NCBI GenBank assembly: GCA_002409325.1
Contig: DHUU01000017.1
Coordinates: forward strand, 62,001 to 126,000
Direction of reading: 5' to 3'
DNA from: Bacteroidales bacterium UBA5226
Lineage (GTDB): Bacteria; Bacteroidota; Bacteroidia; Bacteroidales; UBA932
Length of the DNA stretch: 64,000 nt
The position numbers and the translations under genes were made by a program. Shown one piece after another: positions 1 to 8,356 of the stretch. The notes beneath the pieces were generated by a model. That model saw nothing but the letters and a program-made list of their open reading frames with translations, was not told the origin of the DNA and ran no database searches. Every line of letters starts with the position of its first letter. The stretch's first letter is position 1.

Positions 1-431
1 ACCCGGGCATTGTGCCTGCAGTGGTGAGACGAGGTATGTCCCTTGCGTGATCTGGTAAAGATTATGATTCCCACGGCCACCAGAATCAGAGGCCAGAGGT
101 CCCCCCAGTGAAGTCTTGTCAACCACTCCATACCAGCGAATAAACTCAGGGAACCTAACCTGGGCAATATAAATATGGTGCCTATAACGAGCAGGATCAC
201 ACCCTGGGTGACCTGCTTTTTGATTAAAGAAACCAGCCCGATCACAATAAGGAGCATTTGCCATGAAAGCAGAACATGGCGCAGGTCGTAAGAGATCCAA
301 CCGGCATTTGAAAAAATCAGGAGGCACCCGGCTATGATCAATATTAGCCCGACGAATATACCACCTGATAACATGTTTTTGCGTCCCGTGTTTTCCGGAA
401 CCTGTTGGTCCTGTTTATCCAGAATTTCCAT
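1..431 (-). CDS. LiaI/LiaF-like transmembrane region protein (DUF5668-type), 3' end cut off by window
   Basis: Open reading frame starting at the ATG whose first base is 431 and running off the left edge, so about 143 residues are visible and the C-terminus is missing. It begins MEILDKQDQQ and then shows paired hydrophobic helices: roughly residues 22-41, 50-67, 71-86 and 110-126. This helix layout with short loops and a TRSRKG-type basic end matches the membrane part of LiaI/LiaF-like envelope stress proteins (DUF5668), which in Bacteroidota is often followed by a cell-wall-active C-terminal domain. Whether that domain exists here cannot be seen. A consensus promoter lies upstream at 462-493. 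The function is inferred from topology and family resemblance only. Confidence 0.6.
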   Translation of the reverse strand, partial: MEILDKQDQQVPENTGRKNMLSGGIFVGLILIIAGCLLIFSNAGWISYDLRHVLLSWQMLLIVIGLVSLIKKQVTQGVILLVIGTIFILPRLGSLSLFAGMEWLTRLHWGDLWPLILVAVGIIIFTRSRKGHTSSHHCRHNAR

Positions 432-461
432 AATATAAAATTTTAGTAAGTAGATATGCTG

Positions 462-493
462 CAAATGTAACGGCATATCCCCGGCCAGTCAAC
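462..493 (-). promoter_or_regulatory. Bacteroidetes-type promoter for the LiaI-like gene
   Basis: On the minus strand a TACATTTG box (462-469) fits the -7 consensus TAnnTTTG. A GTTG (490-493) lies 20 nt upstream, close to the -33 TTTG element. The predicted start point is about 25 nt before the ATG at 431. Confidence 0.6.
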
Positions 494-509
494 AGAAAAT
501 CGGTGAATG

Positions 510-542
510 CGGGAAGTTTTCCCGACCAAACGCCGGTTTGGT
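510..542 (-). terminator. Tandem hairpins downstream of the alkaline phosphatase gene
   Basis: Two perfect small stem-loops abut each other just after the phosphatase stop codon: ACCAAAC/GTTTGGT (525-531 with 536-542, 4-nt loop) and CGGGAA/TTCCCG (510-515 with 519-524, 3-nt loop). No strong U tract follows, so this may be an mRNA 3' stabilising structure rather than a classic intrinsic terminator. Confidence 0.4.
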
Positions 543-545
543 TCG

Positions 546-1760
546 TTAAAAGATTATGCCCATAGCCTGGCAAATCTTTTTTGGTATATCGGTATTGTCC
601 ATTCTTCCGGAAAAGAGTCCGCTACCGGCACCCATGGCATACACAGGTACAGGAATTCCGGTATGGGAAGAGGTAGTCCACCCGATGCGGGCCCTGTTGT
701 TCATTTCTGCCACTTGGTCAGTCATTTCTTTATCGCCGGTCTGCAGCAGCATATCTTTGGAGGCGTTCTGTTCTGCCAGCTGGTCAAAATATATGGAATA
801 CCCGCCTTCCCGACCCAGGGTCAAGCCGCCTGTTTCATGATCTGCAGTTACTACGATCAGGGTTTCTTCGGGATGTTTTTGTGCAAATTCAAGAGCCACC
901 TGTACTGCATCACTCAGGTCCAGGGTTTCCAGAATGGATGTTTTTCCGTCATTGGAGTGACAGGCCCAATCAATGCGGCCACTTTCGCTCATCAGGAAAA
1001 AGCCTTTTTCATTTTCCAGAAAATCAATGGCGGCGGTTATGATAGAGGCATGTGTCATATCGCCTTCTTTCCGGTCAATGGCATAGGGCAGGGCTCCCAT
1101 ACAGTCCAGTTCCTTATCCTGAAGCAATATCATTTTTTTGGCACCGGCAGATGCATCAAAATTTTCAATCCCATATACAATCTGATATCCCGCTTCTTCT
1201 ATGAGCGAGAGAACCGATACCTGGTCCTTGTTTTTCCCTTCGGGCTGTACAAAGCCTCCTCCGCCAAAAAAATCAAATCCTGTCTGGGGCAATTGGACGG
1301 CAATATCATAGTAATCAGACCGGGAAGCGGCATTAGCATAAAAAGCACCCGGTGTAGCATGGTCTAACGTAACTGTGGATGAAACACCCACCCGGTATCC
1401 TGCCTTTTTAATTTTATAGGTTATAGCTTCCAGGTCCAGAGAGTCGGTTGTTACACCCAACATGCCATTGGCTGTCTTATGCCCGGTGGCCAGGGCTGTA
1501 CCTGCTGCGGAAGAACAGGTGATATAATTGTTTACACTAAAGGTTGTGGCAGTTCCCATAACCGGGAAATCCGTAAAGGACAACTTTTCAAATCCGATTT
1601 CATCTGCGGAATCAGCCAGCCAGGCCTCTGCCAGGGCAACCTGAGCAAGTCCCATCCCGTCCCCAATAAAGTAAAAAACATATTTTGCCTGTTGTTCTGA
1701 TTGCTGACAGCCCATTAACACGGCAACTGCCAGGATGGTGAATAAACGTTTCATAGACAT
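546..1760 (-). CDS. Alkaline phosphatase family lipoprotein
   Basis: A 404-residue enzyme of the PhoA-type alkaline phosphatase superfamily, hydrolysing phosphate monoesters outside the inner membrane. The N-terminus (MSMKRLFTILAVAVLMGCQQ) is a lipoprotein signal with Cys18. The metal-binding FIGDGMG lies at 31-37. The nucleophile motif TCSSAAGTALATG at 81-93 places the phosphorylated serine at Ser84; the residue before it is Ser rather than the Asp seen in E. coli PhoA. A VTADHETGG metal site and an SSHTG histidine motif lie near the C-terminus. The gene is flanked by the exb terminator upstream and tandem hairpins downstream, so it is probably a single transcript. A second Met two codons in could also be the start. 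The family call is firm; the substrate is unknown. Confidence 0.88.
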   Translation of the reverse strand: MSMKRLFTILAVAVLMGCQQSEQQAKYVFYFIGDGMGLAQVALAEAWLADSADEIGFEKLSFTDFPVMGTATTFSVNNYITCSSAAGTALATGHKTANGMLGVTTDSLDLEAITYKIKKAGYRVGVSSTVTLDHATPGAFYANAASRSDYYDIAVQLPQTGFDFFGGGGFVQPEGKNKDQVSVLSLIEEAGYQIVYGIENFDASAGAKKMILLQDKELDCMGALPYAIDRKEGDMTHASIITAAIDFLENEKGFFLMSESGRIDWACHSNDGKTSILETLDLSDAVQVALEFAQKHPEETLIVVTADHETGGLTLGREGGYSIYFDQLAEQNASKDMLLQTGDKEMTDQVAEMNNRARIGWTTSSHTGIPVPVYAMGAGSGLFSGRMDNTDIPKKICQAMGIIF

Positions 1761-1787
1761 AGTTGAAAAAAATTCAGATGTAAAGTT

Positions 1788-1819
1788 AAAAAAAAAGCCG
1801 TAGTCTGCACTACGGCTTT
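1788..1819 (-). terminator. Intrinsic terminator of the exbB-exbD operon
   Basis: On the minus strand a perfect 11-bp stem AAAGCCGTAGT / ACTACGGCTTT with a 4-nt loop runs straight into a run of T residues, 19 nt after the last exbD stop codon. It is a textbook Rho-independent terminator. Confidence 0.9.
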
Positions 1820-1838
1820 GAATGATAGAATTACCAGA

Positions 1839-2324
1839 TTATAATCCCGTTGTTTTTGCAGCCTTGCGGCGGGTAGAGTACATGATTTTCAAAGCGGAAC
1901 AACGCCGGAGTTCCTGCTTAACATCCGTCACAATCCCCATACGCACGTCTTCATCCACTTTCATTGATACCGTCATTAAAGGACGGTCGGCCTCTGACAT
2001 GGACTCACGCGAAGCGGCAATAAAGTCGCGGATATCCTCTATGGTACTGAATGAGTCGTTCAGCTGTATCCGGGAGTCGGTTCCGTACTGTGCCTGGTAA
2101 GCGGGAATAGGAGGGCCAATATTAATATAACTGGCCAGGTCCTTGCGATCCAGTTTTGCAACTTCTGTTGCTTCTGGGAGCTTTACCGTAACCACGCGCT
2201 CTGAAGTACGGAAACTGGTTGAGATCATGAAAAAGAACAATATCATGAACACAACGTCAGGGAGTGAGGCTGTACTCAGGGCCGGCACTTTTTTCTTACT
2301 GTTTTTGCTTCTGAATTTTCCCAT
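1839..2324 (-). CDS. exbD: ExbD/TolR family proton-channel subunit (second copy)
   Basis: 161 residues. A short basic cytoplasmic tail is followed by one transmembrane helix (about 24-42) and a periplasmic domain. Asp23 in the SLPDVVF motif at the start of the helix matches the conserved proton-carrying aspartate of ExbD/TolR. With ExbB it would form the motor that powers TonB-dependent outer membrane transport or a related Tol-like function. It is the last gene of exbB-hypothetical-exbD-exbD, 12 nt after the first exbD, and is closed by the terminator at 1788-1819. No tonB gene follows. Confidence 0.88.
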   Translation of the reverse strand: MGKFRSKNSKKKVPALSTASLPDVVFMILFFFMISTSFRTSERVVTVKLPEATEVAKLDRKDLASYINIGPPIPAYQAQYGTDSRIQLNDSFSTIEDIRDFIAASRESMSEADRPLMTVSMKVDEDVRMGIVTDVKQELRRCSALKIMYSTRRKAAKTTGL

Positions 2325-2336
2325 AGTTATTGCCTC

Positions 2337-2918
2337 CTATCTTCTTCTTTTTGTTACTTCTCTTGGTTCCCTTTCGGAAAGGCTCATGGGAACCGCATCT
2401 CTTGTAATACGCTGTTGATCTTCATCCAGGAATTCGTACTTCTTTCCAAAATGCTGTATCGCAAAATCATCCCGGACTTCGTTAAAGGCTTTAACCAGTT
2501 CGTTTTGTACTTCGATATAGGCTTTGTATGAAGTTCCGCGGGTGTTTTGAAGTGAAACTAGCGCACGCGATACCTTATACGGGCCAAAACCTTCAATTTC
2601 CTTTTCCCTCTTTTCTGGTAAATTGGGCAGATCTGCGGGATTGGTGAGAAATTCCTTGACTTTTTCCTTAAGCATCACGACAGGCATTTCTTCTCCTCCG
2701 GCATACAAACGGTCGTTGTTGTTGATCAGTACAACCATGATGTTACGTTTGTTAATCTGCTCGGCTTGTTCTATTTGATTTTCATCAGGCATAGGAGGGA
2801 GACGGCGCTGAATACCGGTCTCGGTATCCATGGTCGTAACCATCATAAAGAAAGTAAGAAGCAGGAAAGCGATGTCTGCCATGGAGCCTGCGTTAATATC
2901 ACCTGCTGGTCTTGCCAT
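2337..2918 (-). CDS. exbD: ExbD/TolR family proton-channel subunit (first copy)
   Basis: 193 residues with one N-terminal transmembrane helix (about 14-30). Asp15 in the SMADIAF motif is the conserved channel aspartate. The periplasmic part is longer than in the second copy and includes a charged segment rich in Glu and Arg, ending in KRRR. Two non-identical ExbD subunits in one operon are usual in Bacteroidota, and the pair may form a mixed channel with the upstream ExbB. It lies 14 nt after the small membrane protein gene. Confidence 0.88.
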   Translation of the reverse strand: MARPAGDINAGSMADIAFLLLTFFMMVTTMDTETGIQRRLPPMPDENQIEQAEQINKRNIMVVLINNNDRLYAGGEEMPVVMLKEKVKEFLTNPADLPNLPEKREKEIEGFGPYKVSRALVSLQNTRGTSYKAYIEVQNELVKAFNEVRDDFAIQHFGKKYEFLDEDQQRITRDAVPMSLSEREPREVTKRRR

Positions 2919-2932
2919 AGTGTTTAATTTTA

Positions 2933-3358
2933 TTAGTTTTTCTTCAAGGCATTATAGACAGAACCGCCAATAATGGCTATGGTTGCACAGGCAATAAGGA
3001 TATAGGTCAGGTAAAGACCGGCGTCGGTTAATTTTACCACAGACCCTTCAAAAACCTTCCCGTTTGCCATGGTCACAGGAGAACCCGGAGCTAAAAGGTA
3101 TGAACCTCCTACTAGGGCAACAGTTACACCTAAAACCAGCAAAATTGAACGCAATTTAACCGTTCGTTGCTTCCAGGTAAGTAATGGCATCAGAATGATT
3201 AAAAGAATTGTCAGTCCTAAAGTCACATAGGCCCAGTTTAAATACGTATAGGTCCATGCATCAAGGTTTTCACTTTTAATGTTTATGACATATAAGACGC
3301 TAATGACAATGCTTATCAAAAAGAGTACCCATAATGTTATTTTTGGAATTTTCTTCAT
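2933..3358 (-). CDS. Conserved membrane protein between exbB and exbD
   Basis: 141 residues with four predicted transmembrane helices (about 7-25, 43-62, 71-90, 115-136) and a periplasmic loop around APGSPVTMANGKVFEG. I do not recognise a named domain. It sits 9 nt after exbB and 14 nt before exbD, a place where Bacteroidota often carry a small membrane protein of unknown role. Position suggests an accessory or assembly role for the ExbB/ExbD motor, but nothing in the sequence proves it. Confidence 0.65.
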   Translation of the reverse strand: MKKIPKITLWVLFLISIVISVLYVINIKSENLDAWTYTYLNWAYVTLGLTILLIILMPLLTWKQRTVKLRSILLVLGVTVALVGGSYLLAPGSPVTMANGKVFEGSVVKLTDAGLYLTYILIACATIAIIGGSVYNALKKN

Positions 3359-3367
3359 CGCAATGTC

Positions 3368-4105
3368 TTATTTTTCATATTTAACCAAAATGTCAATCAT
3401 GGATATGGATGCGTCTTCCATACTGCTTACAATGCCATCCAGTTTTGAAATCAGGTAATTGTATAATAATTGAAGGATAATAGCCACGATAAGACCGAAC
3501 ACCGTAGTGATAAGGGCAACTTTAATACCTCCGGCAACGATGGTGGGGGAAATGTCTCCGGCAGACTCAATAGCATCAAATGCCTGGACCATCCCGACAA
3601 CTGTTCCCAAAAATCCTAACATAGGAGCAATGGCGATAAACAGCTGGATCCACGAAAAGCCTTTTTCCAGTTCCATCATTTGTACAGAACCATAAGAAGT
3701 AATTGATTTTTCCACAACTTCCAGGCCCTGGTCGGCACGGGAAAGACCCTGATAAAAAATACTGGCCACAGGCCCGCGGGTGTTACGGCAGATCTCAATA
3801 GCTGCAGGTACACCGCCTTCTTTCATAGCCCCATCTATTTTTGCCAGCAATTTAGAGGTGTTGGTTTCGGAAAGGGACAGATAGATAATACGTTCAATAG
3901 CAAGTGCCAGTCCGAATACCAGACAGAGCAGGATGGATGACATGAAACCAGGACCACCCTCAATGTATTTTGTTTTGAGTTGCTGGTGAATTGGTATCTC
4001 AACCTGTTCAATTTCACCCGTTGGGGTTTCTGTTTGTGCAGCAGCGTACTGAGCAGAAATGGTAATGAACCCAAGAACTGCCAATAATACGAAAAGTTTT
4101 TTCAT
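3368..4105 (-). CDS. exbB: MotA/TolQ/ExbB proton channel family protein
   Basis: 245 residues. An N-terminal hydrophobic segment (about 4-22, ending AAAQ) looks like a cleavable signal, as in many Bacteroidota ExbB proteins. A first channel helix follows at about 54-76 with a cytoplasmic loop, and two closing helices at about 150-175 and 190-215 carry the family pattern AIAPMLGFLGTVVGMVQAF. It forms the stator core with ExbD and couples the proton gradient to outer membrane transport. It is the first gene of the four-gene exb operon and starts 60 nt after tRNA-Ser. Confidence 0.9.
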   Translation of the reverse strand: MKKLFVLLAVLGFITISAQYAAAQTETPTGEIEQVEIPIHQQLKTKYIEGGPGFMSSILLCLVFGLALAIERIIYLSLSETNTSKLLAKIDGAMKEGGVPAAIEICRNTRGPVASIFYQGLSRADQGLEVVEKSITSYGSVQMMELEKGFSWIQLFIAIAPMLGFLGTVVGMVQAFDAIESAGDISPTIVAGGIKVALITTVFGLIVAIILQLLYNYLISKLDGIVSSMEDASISMIDILVKYEK

Positions 4106-4162
4106 TTCTTTTGAATAATTAGAGTTAAGAATTTATAGTAATCAAACGTTTTTTTAAATTGC

Positions 4163-4254
4163 TGGCGGAGAAGGCGGGATTCGAACCCGCGAAACCCTTT
4201 TGGAGTTTACGCACTTTCCAGGCGCGCGCCTTAGACCAACTCGGCCACCTCTCC
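4163..4254 (-). tRNA. tRNA-Ser (anticodon GGA)
   Basis: On the minus strand the acceptor GGAGAGG pairs with CTTCTCC (one G-U), the anticodon loop CTGGAAA gives anticodon GGA, a long variable arm typical of class II tRNA-Ser follows, and the T arm reads GGTTCGAATCC. The discriminator G (4166) is followed by an encoded CCA (4163-4165). The gene lies between ansA and exbB on the same strand; no hairpin terminator separates it from exbB. Confidence 0.95.
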
Positions 4255-4318
4255 TTTTTAATAAGTATTAATAAAAAAGCAGCGCAAGTTACTGAAAAAA
4301 GTTATATTCCTAGCAACT

Positions 4319-5350
4319 TTATGAAAATTCACCGTTTAAAGATTGTGAAAGAAAATGTTTAACACGCTCATTGTCAGAAAACAGAGCTGTTAGTAACATG
4401 GTTTTAGTCACAGCAGCCTCTGTTGTCATATCATAACCGCTCAGAACGCCTGATTCCTTAAGCCTTGCACCGCAGGCATACGAATCCATGAAGACACTCC
4501 CGGCCGGGCATTGGGTGATGTTCAGCAGGATGATTCCCCTGCCTACTGCCCCGGATAGCAAATCAAGCAACCACTTGGCAGAGGGGGCATTACCCTGTCC
4601 GTAGGTTTCCAGGATCACAGCGCGTAATCCTTCAATGCCCAGGACAGCTTCCACGACCCTTTTTTCTATGCCGGGAAAGATCTTCAGAATGGCTATATCG
4701 GTTCCGAGCCGTGTATGGATCCGGAGCTGTTTTCCCCAGCTTTCGGGATACCGGATGTATTTTTGGTTGTATTTTATATGAATTCCGGCTTCAGCCAGGG
4801 GGGGGTGGTTGGGCGATCGGAAAGCCCTGAATTCCTCTGCATTGTACTTAAAGGTCCTGTTCCCTCGAAACAATTCATCCTGAAAGAAGATGCACACTTC
4901 AGGAACTATGGCATGTCCATCTGCGTCTTTTGCGGCTGCTATCTCCACGGCTGAAATAAAATTTTCCTTACCATCTGTGCGGGGCAATCCTATGGGGAGC
5001 TGGCTGCCTGTAAAAATAACCGGCTTTTCCAGATTTTCAAGCATGAAACTCAGTGCCGAGGCAGAGTAGCTCATGGTGTCGGTTCCGTGCAAAACCACAA
5101 AACCATCATAATTGTTGTATTCCTTTTCAATGTGTAAGGCCAGTTTTATCCAGAATTCGGGGAAAATATCGGAAGAATCTATCACAGGATCAAAGGAATG
5201 GGTGTCAATCCGGAATCCGAATTTTCTTAATTCTGGGACTTCCTCCAGCACGTGTTCAAACCGGAAGGGAACGAGTTCCCCGGTCAGGGGGTGTGCCTTC
5301 ATGCCAATGGTCCCTCCCGTGTAAATGACAAGAATGGATGACTTATTCAT
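4319..5350 (-). CDS. ansA: Type I L-asparaginase (cytoplasmic)
   Basis: Hydrolyses L-asparagine to aspartate and ammonia. About 343 residues from the chosen start, without signal peptide, as for type I enzymes. The first catalytic threonine lies in YTGGTIG close to the N-terminus, the second set in HGTDTM, and a GKENF motif carries the catalytic lysine. I place the start at 5350 (MNKSSILVIY): it makes an 8-nt ATGAATAA overlap with the tatD stop, and an upstream in-frame Met at 5398 would add 16 poorly conserved residues. It is the last protein gene of the long colinear run that begins at mraZ. Confidence 0.9.
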   Translation of the reverse strand: MNKSSILVIYTGGTIGMKAHPLTGELVPFRFEHVLEEVPELRKFGFRIDTHSFDPVIDSSDIFPEFWIKLALHIEKEYNNYDGFVVLHGTDTMSYSASALSFMLENLEKPVIFTGSQLPIGLPRTDGKENFISAVEIAAAKDADGHAIVPEVCIFFQDELFRGNRTFKYNAEEFRAFRSPNHPPLAEAGIHIKYNQKYIRYPESWGKQLRIHTRLGTDIAILKIFPGIEKRVVEAVLGIEGLRAVILETYGQGNAPSAKWLLDLLSGAVGRGIILLNITQCPAGSVFMDSYACGARLKESGVLSGYDMTTEAAVTKTMLLTALFSDNERVKHFLSQSLNGEFS

Positions 5351-6113
5351 TTTTTTCACCAAAAAACAAAGATAATGCATTTTGGGTAGTTTGTTCAATC
5401 ACTTTTTCAGGAGAGACATCCCTCACCTGGGCCAGTTCCCGGGCAATATGTTCTAAGTAGGCACTTTCATTCCTTTGCCCGCGGAAGGGGACGGGGCTCA
5501 GCCAGGGCGCGTCGGTTTCCAGTACGATTTCTGTCAGATCAATTTCCTTTACCACTCCGGCCAAACGTGCATTGCGGTAGGTGATCACTCCCCCGATCCC
5601 CATCAGGAAATGACCGTAACGGTTTGCTTCCCGGAAAACTCCGGCACTTCCGGACCAGGCATGAAGGATTCCGCGCATGTGTGGATAAGTGCATTTTTTC
5701 AGGGTTGCGAGGAGCTCGGCAAAAGAAGAGCGGGAATGAATAATCAGGGGCAGATCCAGTTCGCGGGCCCATTGTATCTGTTCTTCCAGCACCAGGATCT
5801 GTTCATCCATATATTCACGGGACCAGTAGGCGTCCAGTCCCACTTCCCCTATGGCAATGGCCCCTTCCAGGGTACAGCGTGCGAAATCAAGTTCCTGCCG
5901 GTAATCCCGGTCAACGGAAGTGGGGTGGAGGCCTGAGGCTTTGAGGCAGAATCCAGGATAAAGCTCCAGGCATTCTTTCTGTGCCTGGAAGGTGCTTTTG
6001 TCTATTGCCGGTAGGATGCAGTGACTCACCCCGGCCTTTTTTGCCCTTACAACGACCAGCTCCCGGTCCGTGTCGAATGCCTGATCGTAAAGGTGTACGT
6101 GTGTATCTATCAT
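5343..6113 (-). CDS. tatD: TatD family metal-dependent hydrolase
   Basis: 256 residues, the usual TatD length. Metal ligands are visible in order: THVH at 4-7, the glutamate in GEVGLD, IIHSR, the HAWSG histidine and LETDAPWL. TatD enzymes are magnesium-dependent DNases or deoxyribonucleases linked to DNA repair; the exact substrate is not shown by sequence. The start overlaps the dprA stop by 4 nt (ATGA) and the end overlaps ansA by 8 nt, so translation is probably coupled. Pairing with dprA fits a DNA metabolism theme. Confidence 0.9.
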   Translation of the reverse strand: MIDTHVHLYDQAFDTDRELVVVRAKKAGVSHCILPAIDKSTFQAQKECLELYPGFCLKASGLHPTSVDRDYRQELDFARCTLEGAIAIGEVGLDAYWSREYMDEQILVLEEQIQWARELDLPLIIHSRSSFAELLATLKKCTYPHMRGILHAWSGSAGVFREANRYGHFLMGIGGVITYRNARLAGVVKEIDLTEIVLETDAPWLSPVPFRGQRNESAYLEHIARELAQVRDVSPEKVIEQTTQNALSLFFGEKNE

Positions 6114-7228
6114 ATTCGTGAAATGTATTCTTTATTCTCCAGGCAATCAACAACTCCCTGCACCTGGAGCTGAACCAGGCGGGCCGATAGTTCTGGAAAA
6201 GGGATGTTCAGGCTTTCCTCCATAGCGTTGATATCACCTCCGTTCTCCCTGATGTGGTTGATGATCTGCCTGTCCCTGTCCTCCAGCGATTCAAAGAGCT
6301 CCTGCTGCACAGCCTGTAGCCCTTTCCCCCTGACTTCCCATTGCAGCACATCGGCTATGTCCTGAGCCGAGGTAACCAGCGCCGCCTTGTTCATCCTGAT
6401 GAGGTTGTTACATCCCTGGGAACAAATATCGGAAGGCCTGCCCGGAACAGCCAGCACATCCCTGGAATAACCCAGTGCAAGGTGGGCTGTAATCTGCGCC
6501 CCTCCGTCGGTTTTTGATTCAACCACCAAGGTGGCATCTGCCAGTCCGGCAATGATCCGATTGCGCTGCAGAAAGTTGTGACGGTGTCCCCCGGTTTTTG
6601 GGGGAAATTCACTCAGAACAGCACCATGCTCCAGGATTTGTTCAGCAATATCCAGATGGGCCGACGGGTAGATGGTGTCAATACCTGTTGGCAAAACGGC
6701 CACAGTGGGCAGGTCATTCTCTAGTGCTGTCCTGTGGGCAGTAATATCTATGCCAAAAGCAAGTCCGCTAACAATGACGGGTTTAATTCCCAATTGTTTG
6801 AAACCGGAAATGATTTCCCTGCACAGGGACTTCCCGTAAGGCGTGGCCTTGCGTGTTCCAACAACTGACAACACAGGGCCTTCATTCAGTTCGGCCTGTC
6901 CAGCCACGTAAAGCAACAGCGGGGCATCGGGACATTCCAGTAGCCTGCAGGGGTAGTGCTCATGATAAAGGGGTATGGTACGGATATTAACAGATTTCAG
7001 CCATTCAAGTATACCCGCGGCATGATTGGGCAGGATAGGATCCATCATCTTTTCCACAATACTCCGGCGCATGCCTTTATGGCGAACCAGTTCGGTAAGT
7101 GGCTGTTTAAAAACGGAACAGGCACTTCCGTAATGATCATACAGCCTTCGCGCCAGCCCTCCCTCATACCTCAAACACAGACTCAGGGCACAAATCCCGA
7201 TTTCCTCTTCTGCACAGATCATCCTCAA
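6110..7228 (-). CDS. dprA: DNA-processing protein DprA
   Basis: 372 residues. DprA loads RecA on incoming single-stranded DNA during natural transformation, and many non-competent bacteria keep it. Domain order: an N-terminal helix-hairpin region, a Rossmann-like DprA core with SVVGTRKATPYGK, SGLAFGIDITAH and the nucleic-acid-binding GGHRHNFLQRNRIIAG motif, then a C-terminal winged helix from about residue 305. It lies 16 nt after queA and overlaps tatD by 4 nt. No other competence gene is in the window. Confidence 0.93.
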   Translation of the reverse strand: MRMICAEEEIGICALSLCLRYEGGLARRLYDHYGSACSVFKQPLTELVRHKGMRRSIVEKMMDPILPNHAAGILEWLKSVNIRTIPLYHEHYPCRLLECPDAPLLLYVAGQAELNEGPVLSVVGTRKATPYGKSLCREIISGFKQLGIKPVIVSGLAFGIDITAHRTALENDLPTVAVLPTGIDTIYPSAHLDIAEQILEHGAVLSEFPPKTGGHRHNFLQRNRIIAGLADATLVVESKTDGGAQITAHLALGYSRDVLAVPGRPSDICSQGCNNLIRMNKAALVTSAQDIADVLQWEVRGKGLQAVQQELFESLEDRDRQIINHIRENGGDINAMEESLNIPFPELSARLVQLQVQGVVDCLENKEYISRI

Positions 7229-7244
7229 ATATAGTGGATATGGA

Positions 7245-8294
7245 TCAAATAATCAACATAGCATCCCCGTAGGCTCCAAAATGGTATTTTTCTTTTACAG
7301 CAATGCGATAGGCGTTAATAACAGTTTCGTAACCACCAAAAGCGGCTACAAACATGAGCATGGTGGACTGTGGAAGGTGGAAATTGCTGATCAATGCGTT
7401 GGGAATGTAAAAATCGTACGGAGGAAAAATAAATTTATTGGTCCAGCCCTCAAAAGCAGTGACCTCCCTTTTGGTGGTCACAGGGGTTTCGACAGCCCGC
7501 AACACATCTATCCCGGTTGCAAAAACTCTGTTGCCCAGGGCTTTGGCGTTGTTTATAATCCGCGCACTGGACTCGGAGATAACTACCGGTTCGGAGTCCA
7601 TTTTATGTTTAGACAGGTCTTCTACGTCTACAGCCCGAAAATGTCCCATACCCATGTGCAGGGTAATCTCTGTGCTGATGACCCCTTTTATGGCCATGCG
7701 CTTGAGAAGTTCTTTGCTGAAATGCAGTGCTCCGTCGGGAGCAGCTACGGCGCCTTCTACTTTGGCGAAAACAGACTGGTAGCGTTCCTGGTCCAGTGGT
7801 TCTGTAAGTTTCCGTATCCATTTGGGAACAGGCATTTCCCCCAAGCGGAACAGGGTAGTCTTAAAATTGTCATAGGTACCGTCGCACAGGAATCGCAAAG
7901 TTCTCCCACGGGAGGTAGTGTTGTCTATCACTTCTGCCACCAATGCATCGTTTTCTCCAAAATACAATTTGTTGCCTATCCGGATTTTACGTGCCGGATC
8001 TACCAGAACATCCCACAGGCGCTGGTCCCGGTTAAGTTCACGAAGCAGGAAGACTTCAATTTCGGCACCTGTTTTTTCTTTGTTCCCGTGAAGGCGTGCC
8101 GGAAAAACCTTTGTGTTATTAAAAATCACAACATCTTTTTCTCGCATCAGGTTTATTATGTCCTTGAACACCATGTGCTCAACAGCTCCGGTTTTCTTGT
8201 TCAGAATCATCATTCGGGATTCATCACGGTTGGGGGCGGGGCGGCTGGCTATAAGAGATTGCGGCAGGTCGAAATTGAATTGTGAAAGCTTCAT
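7245..8294 (-). CDS. queA: S-adenosylmethionine:tRNA ribosyltransferase-isomerase (QueA)
   Basis: 349 residues, the family's usual length. QueA transfers and isomerises the ribose of SAM onto preQ1 at the wobble base of tRNAs, giving epoxyqueuosine. Recognised by the N-terminal [22 protein letters not shown] block, by [15 protein letters not shown] and [13 protein letters not shown], and by the C-terminal [16 protein letters not shown]. It follows truB after a 62-nt gap, the largest gap in the colinear run, and both modify tRNA. Confidence 0.95.
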   Translation of the reverse strand: MKLSQFNFDLPQSLIASRPAPNRDESRMMILNKKTGAVEHMVFKDIINLMREKDVVIFNNTKVFPARLHGNKEKTGAEIEVFLLRELNRDQRLWDVLVDPARKIRIGNKLYFGENDALVAEVIDNTTSRGRTLRFLCDGTYDNFKTTLFRLGEMPVPKWIRKLTEPLDQERYQSVFAKVEGAVAAPDGALHFSKELLKRMAIKGVISTEITLHMGMGHFRAVDVEDLSKHKMDSEPVVISESSARIINNAKALGNRVFATGIDVLRAVETPVTTKREVTAFEGWTNKFIFPPYDFYIPNALISNFHLPQSTMLMFVAAFGGYETVINAYRIAVKEKYHFGAYGDAMLII

Positions 8295-8356
8295 ACAGTC
8301 GTTTTTGTTAACAGATAAACGACGTATTATACGTAAAAAAAATAAAAAAGTTTCAC

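Noticed and set aside
4159..4362. A 67-codon frame reading through tRNA-Ser
   Set aside because: Its AGFEPAK-type start is the usual false protein read from the T arm of a tRNA gene.
7281..8285. A 334-codon open frame on the strand opposite queA
   Set aside because: It mirrors queA almost exactly and has no family motifs; it is the antisense shadow of a conserved gene.
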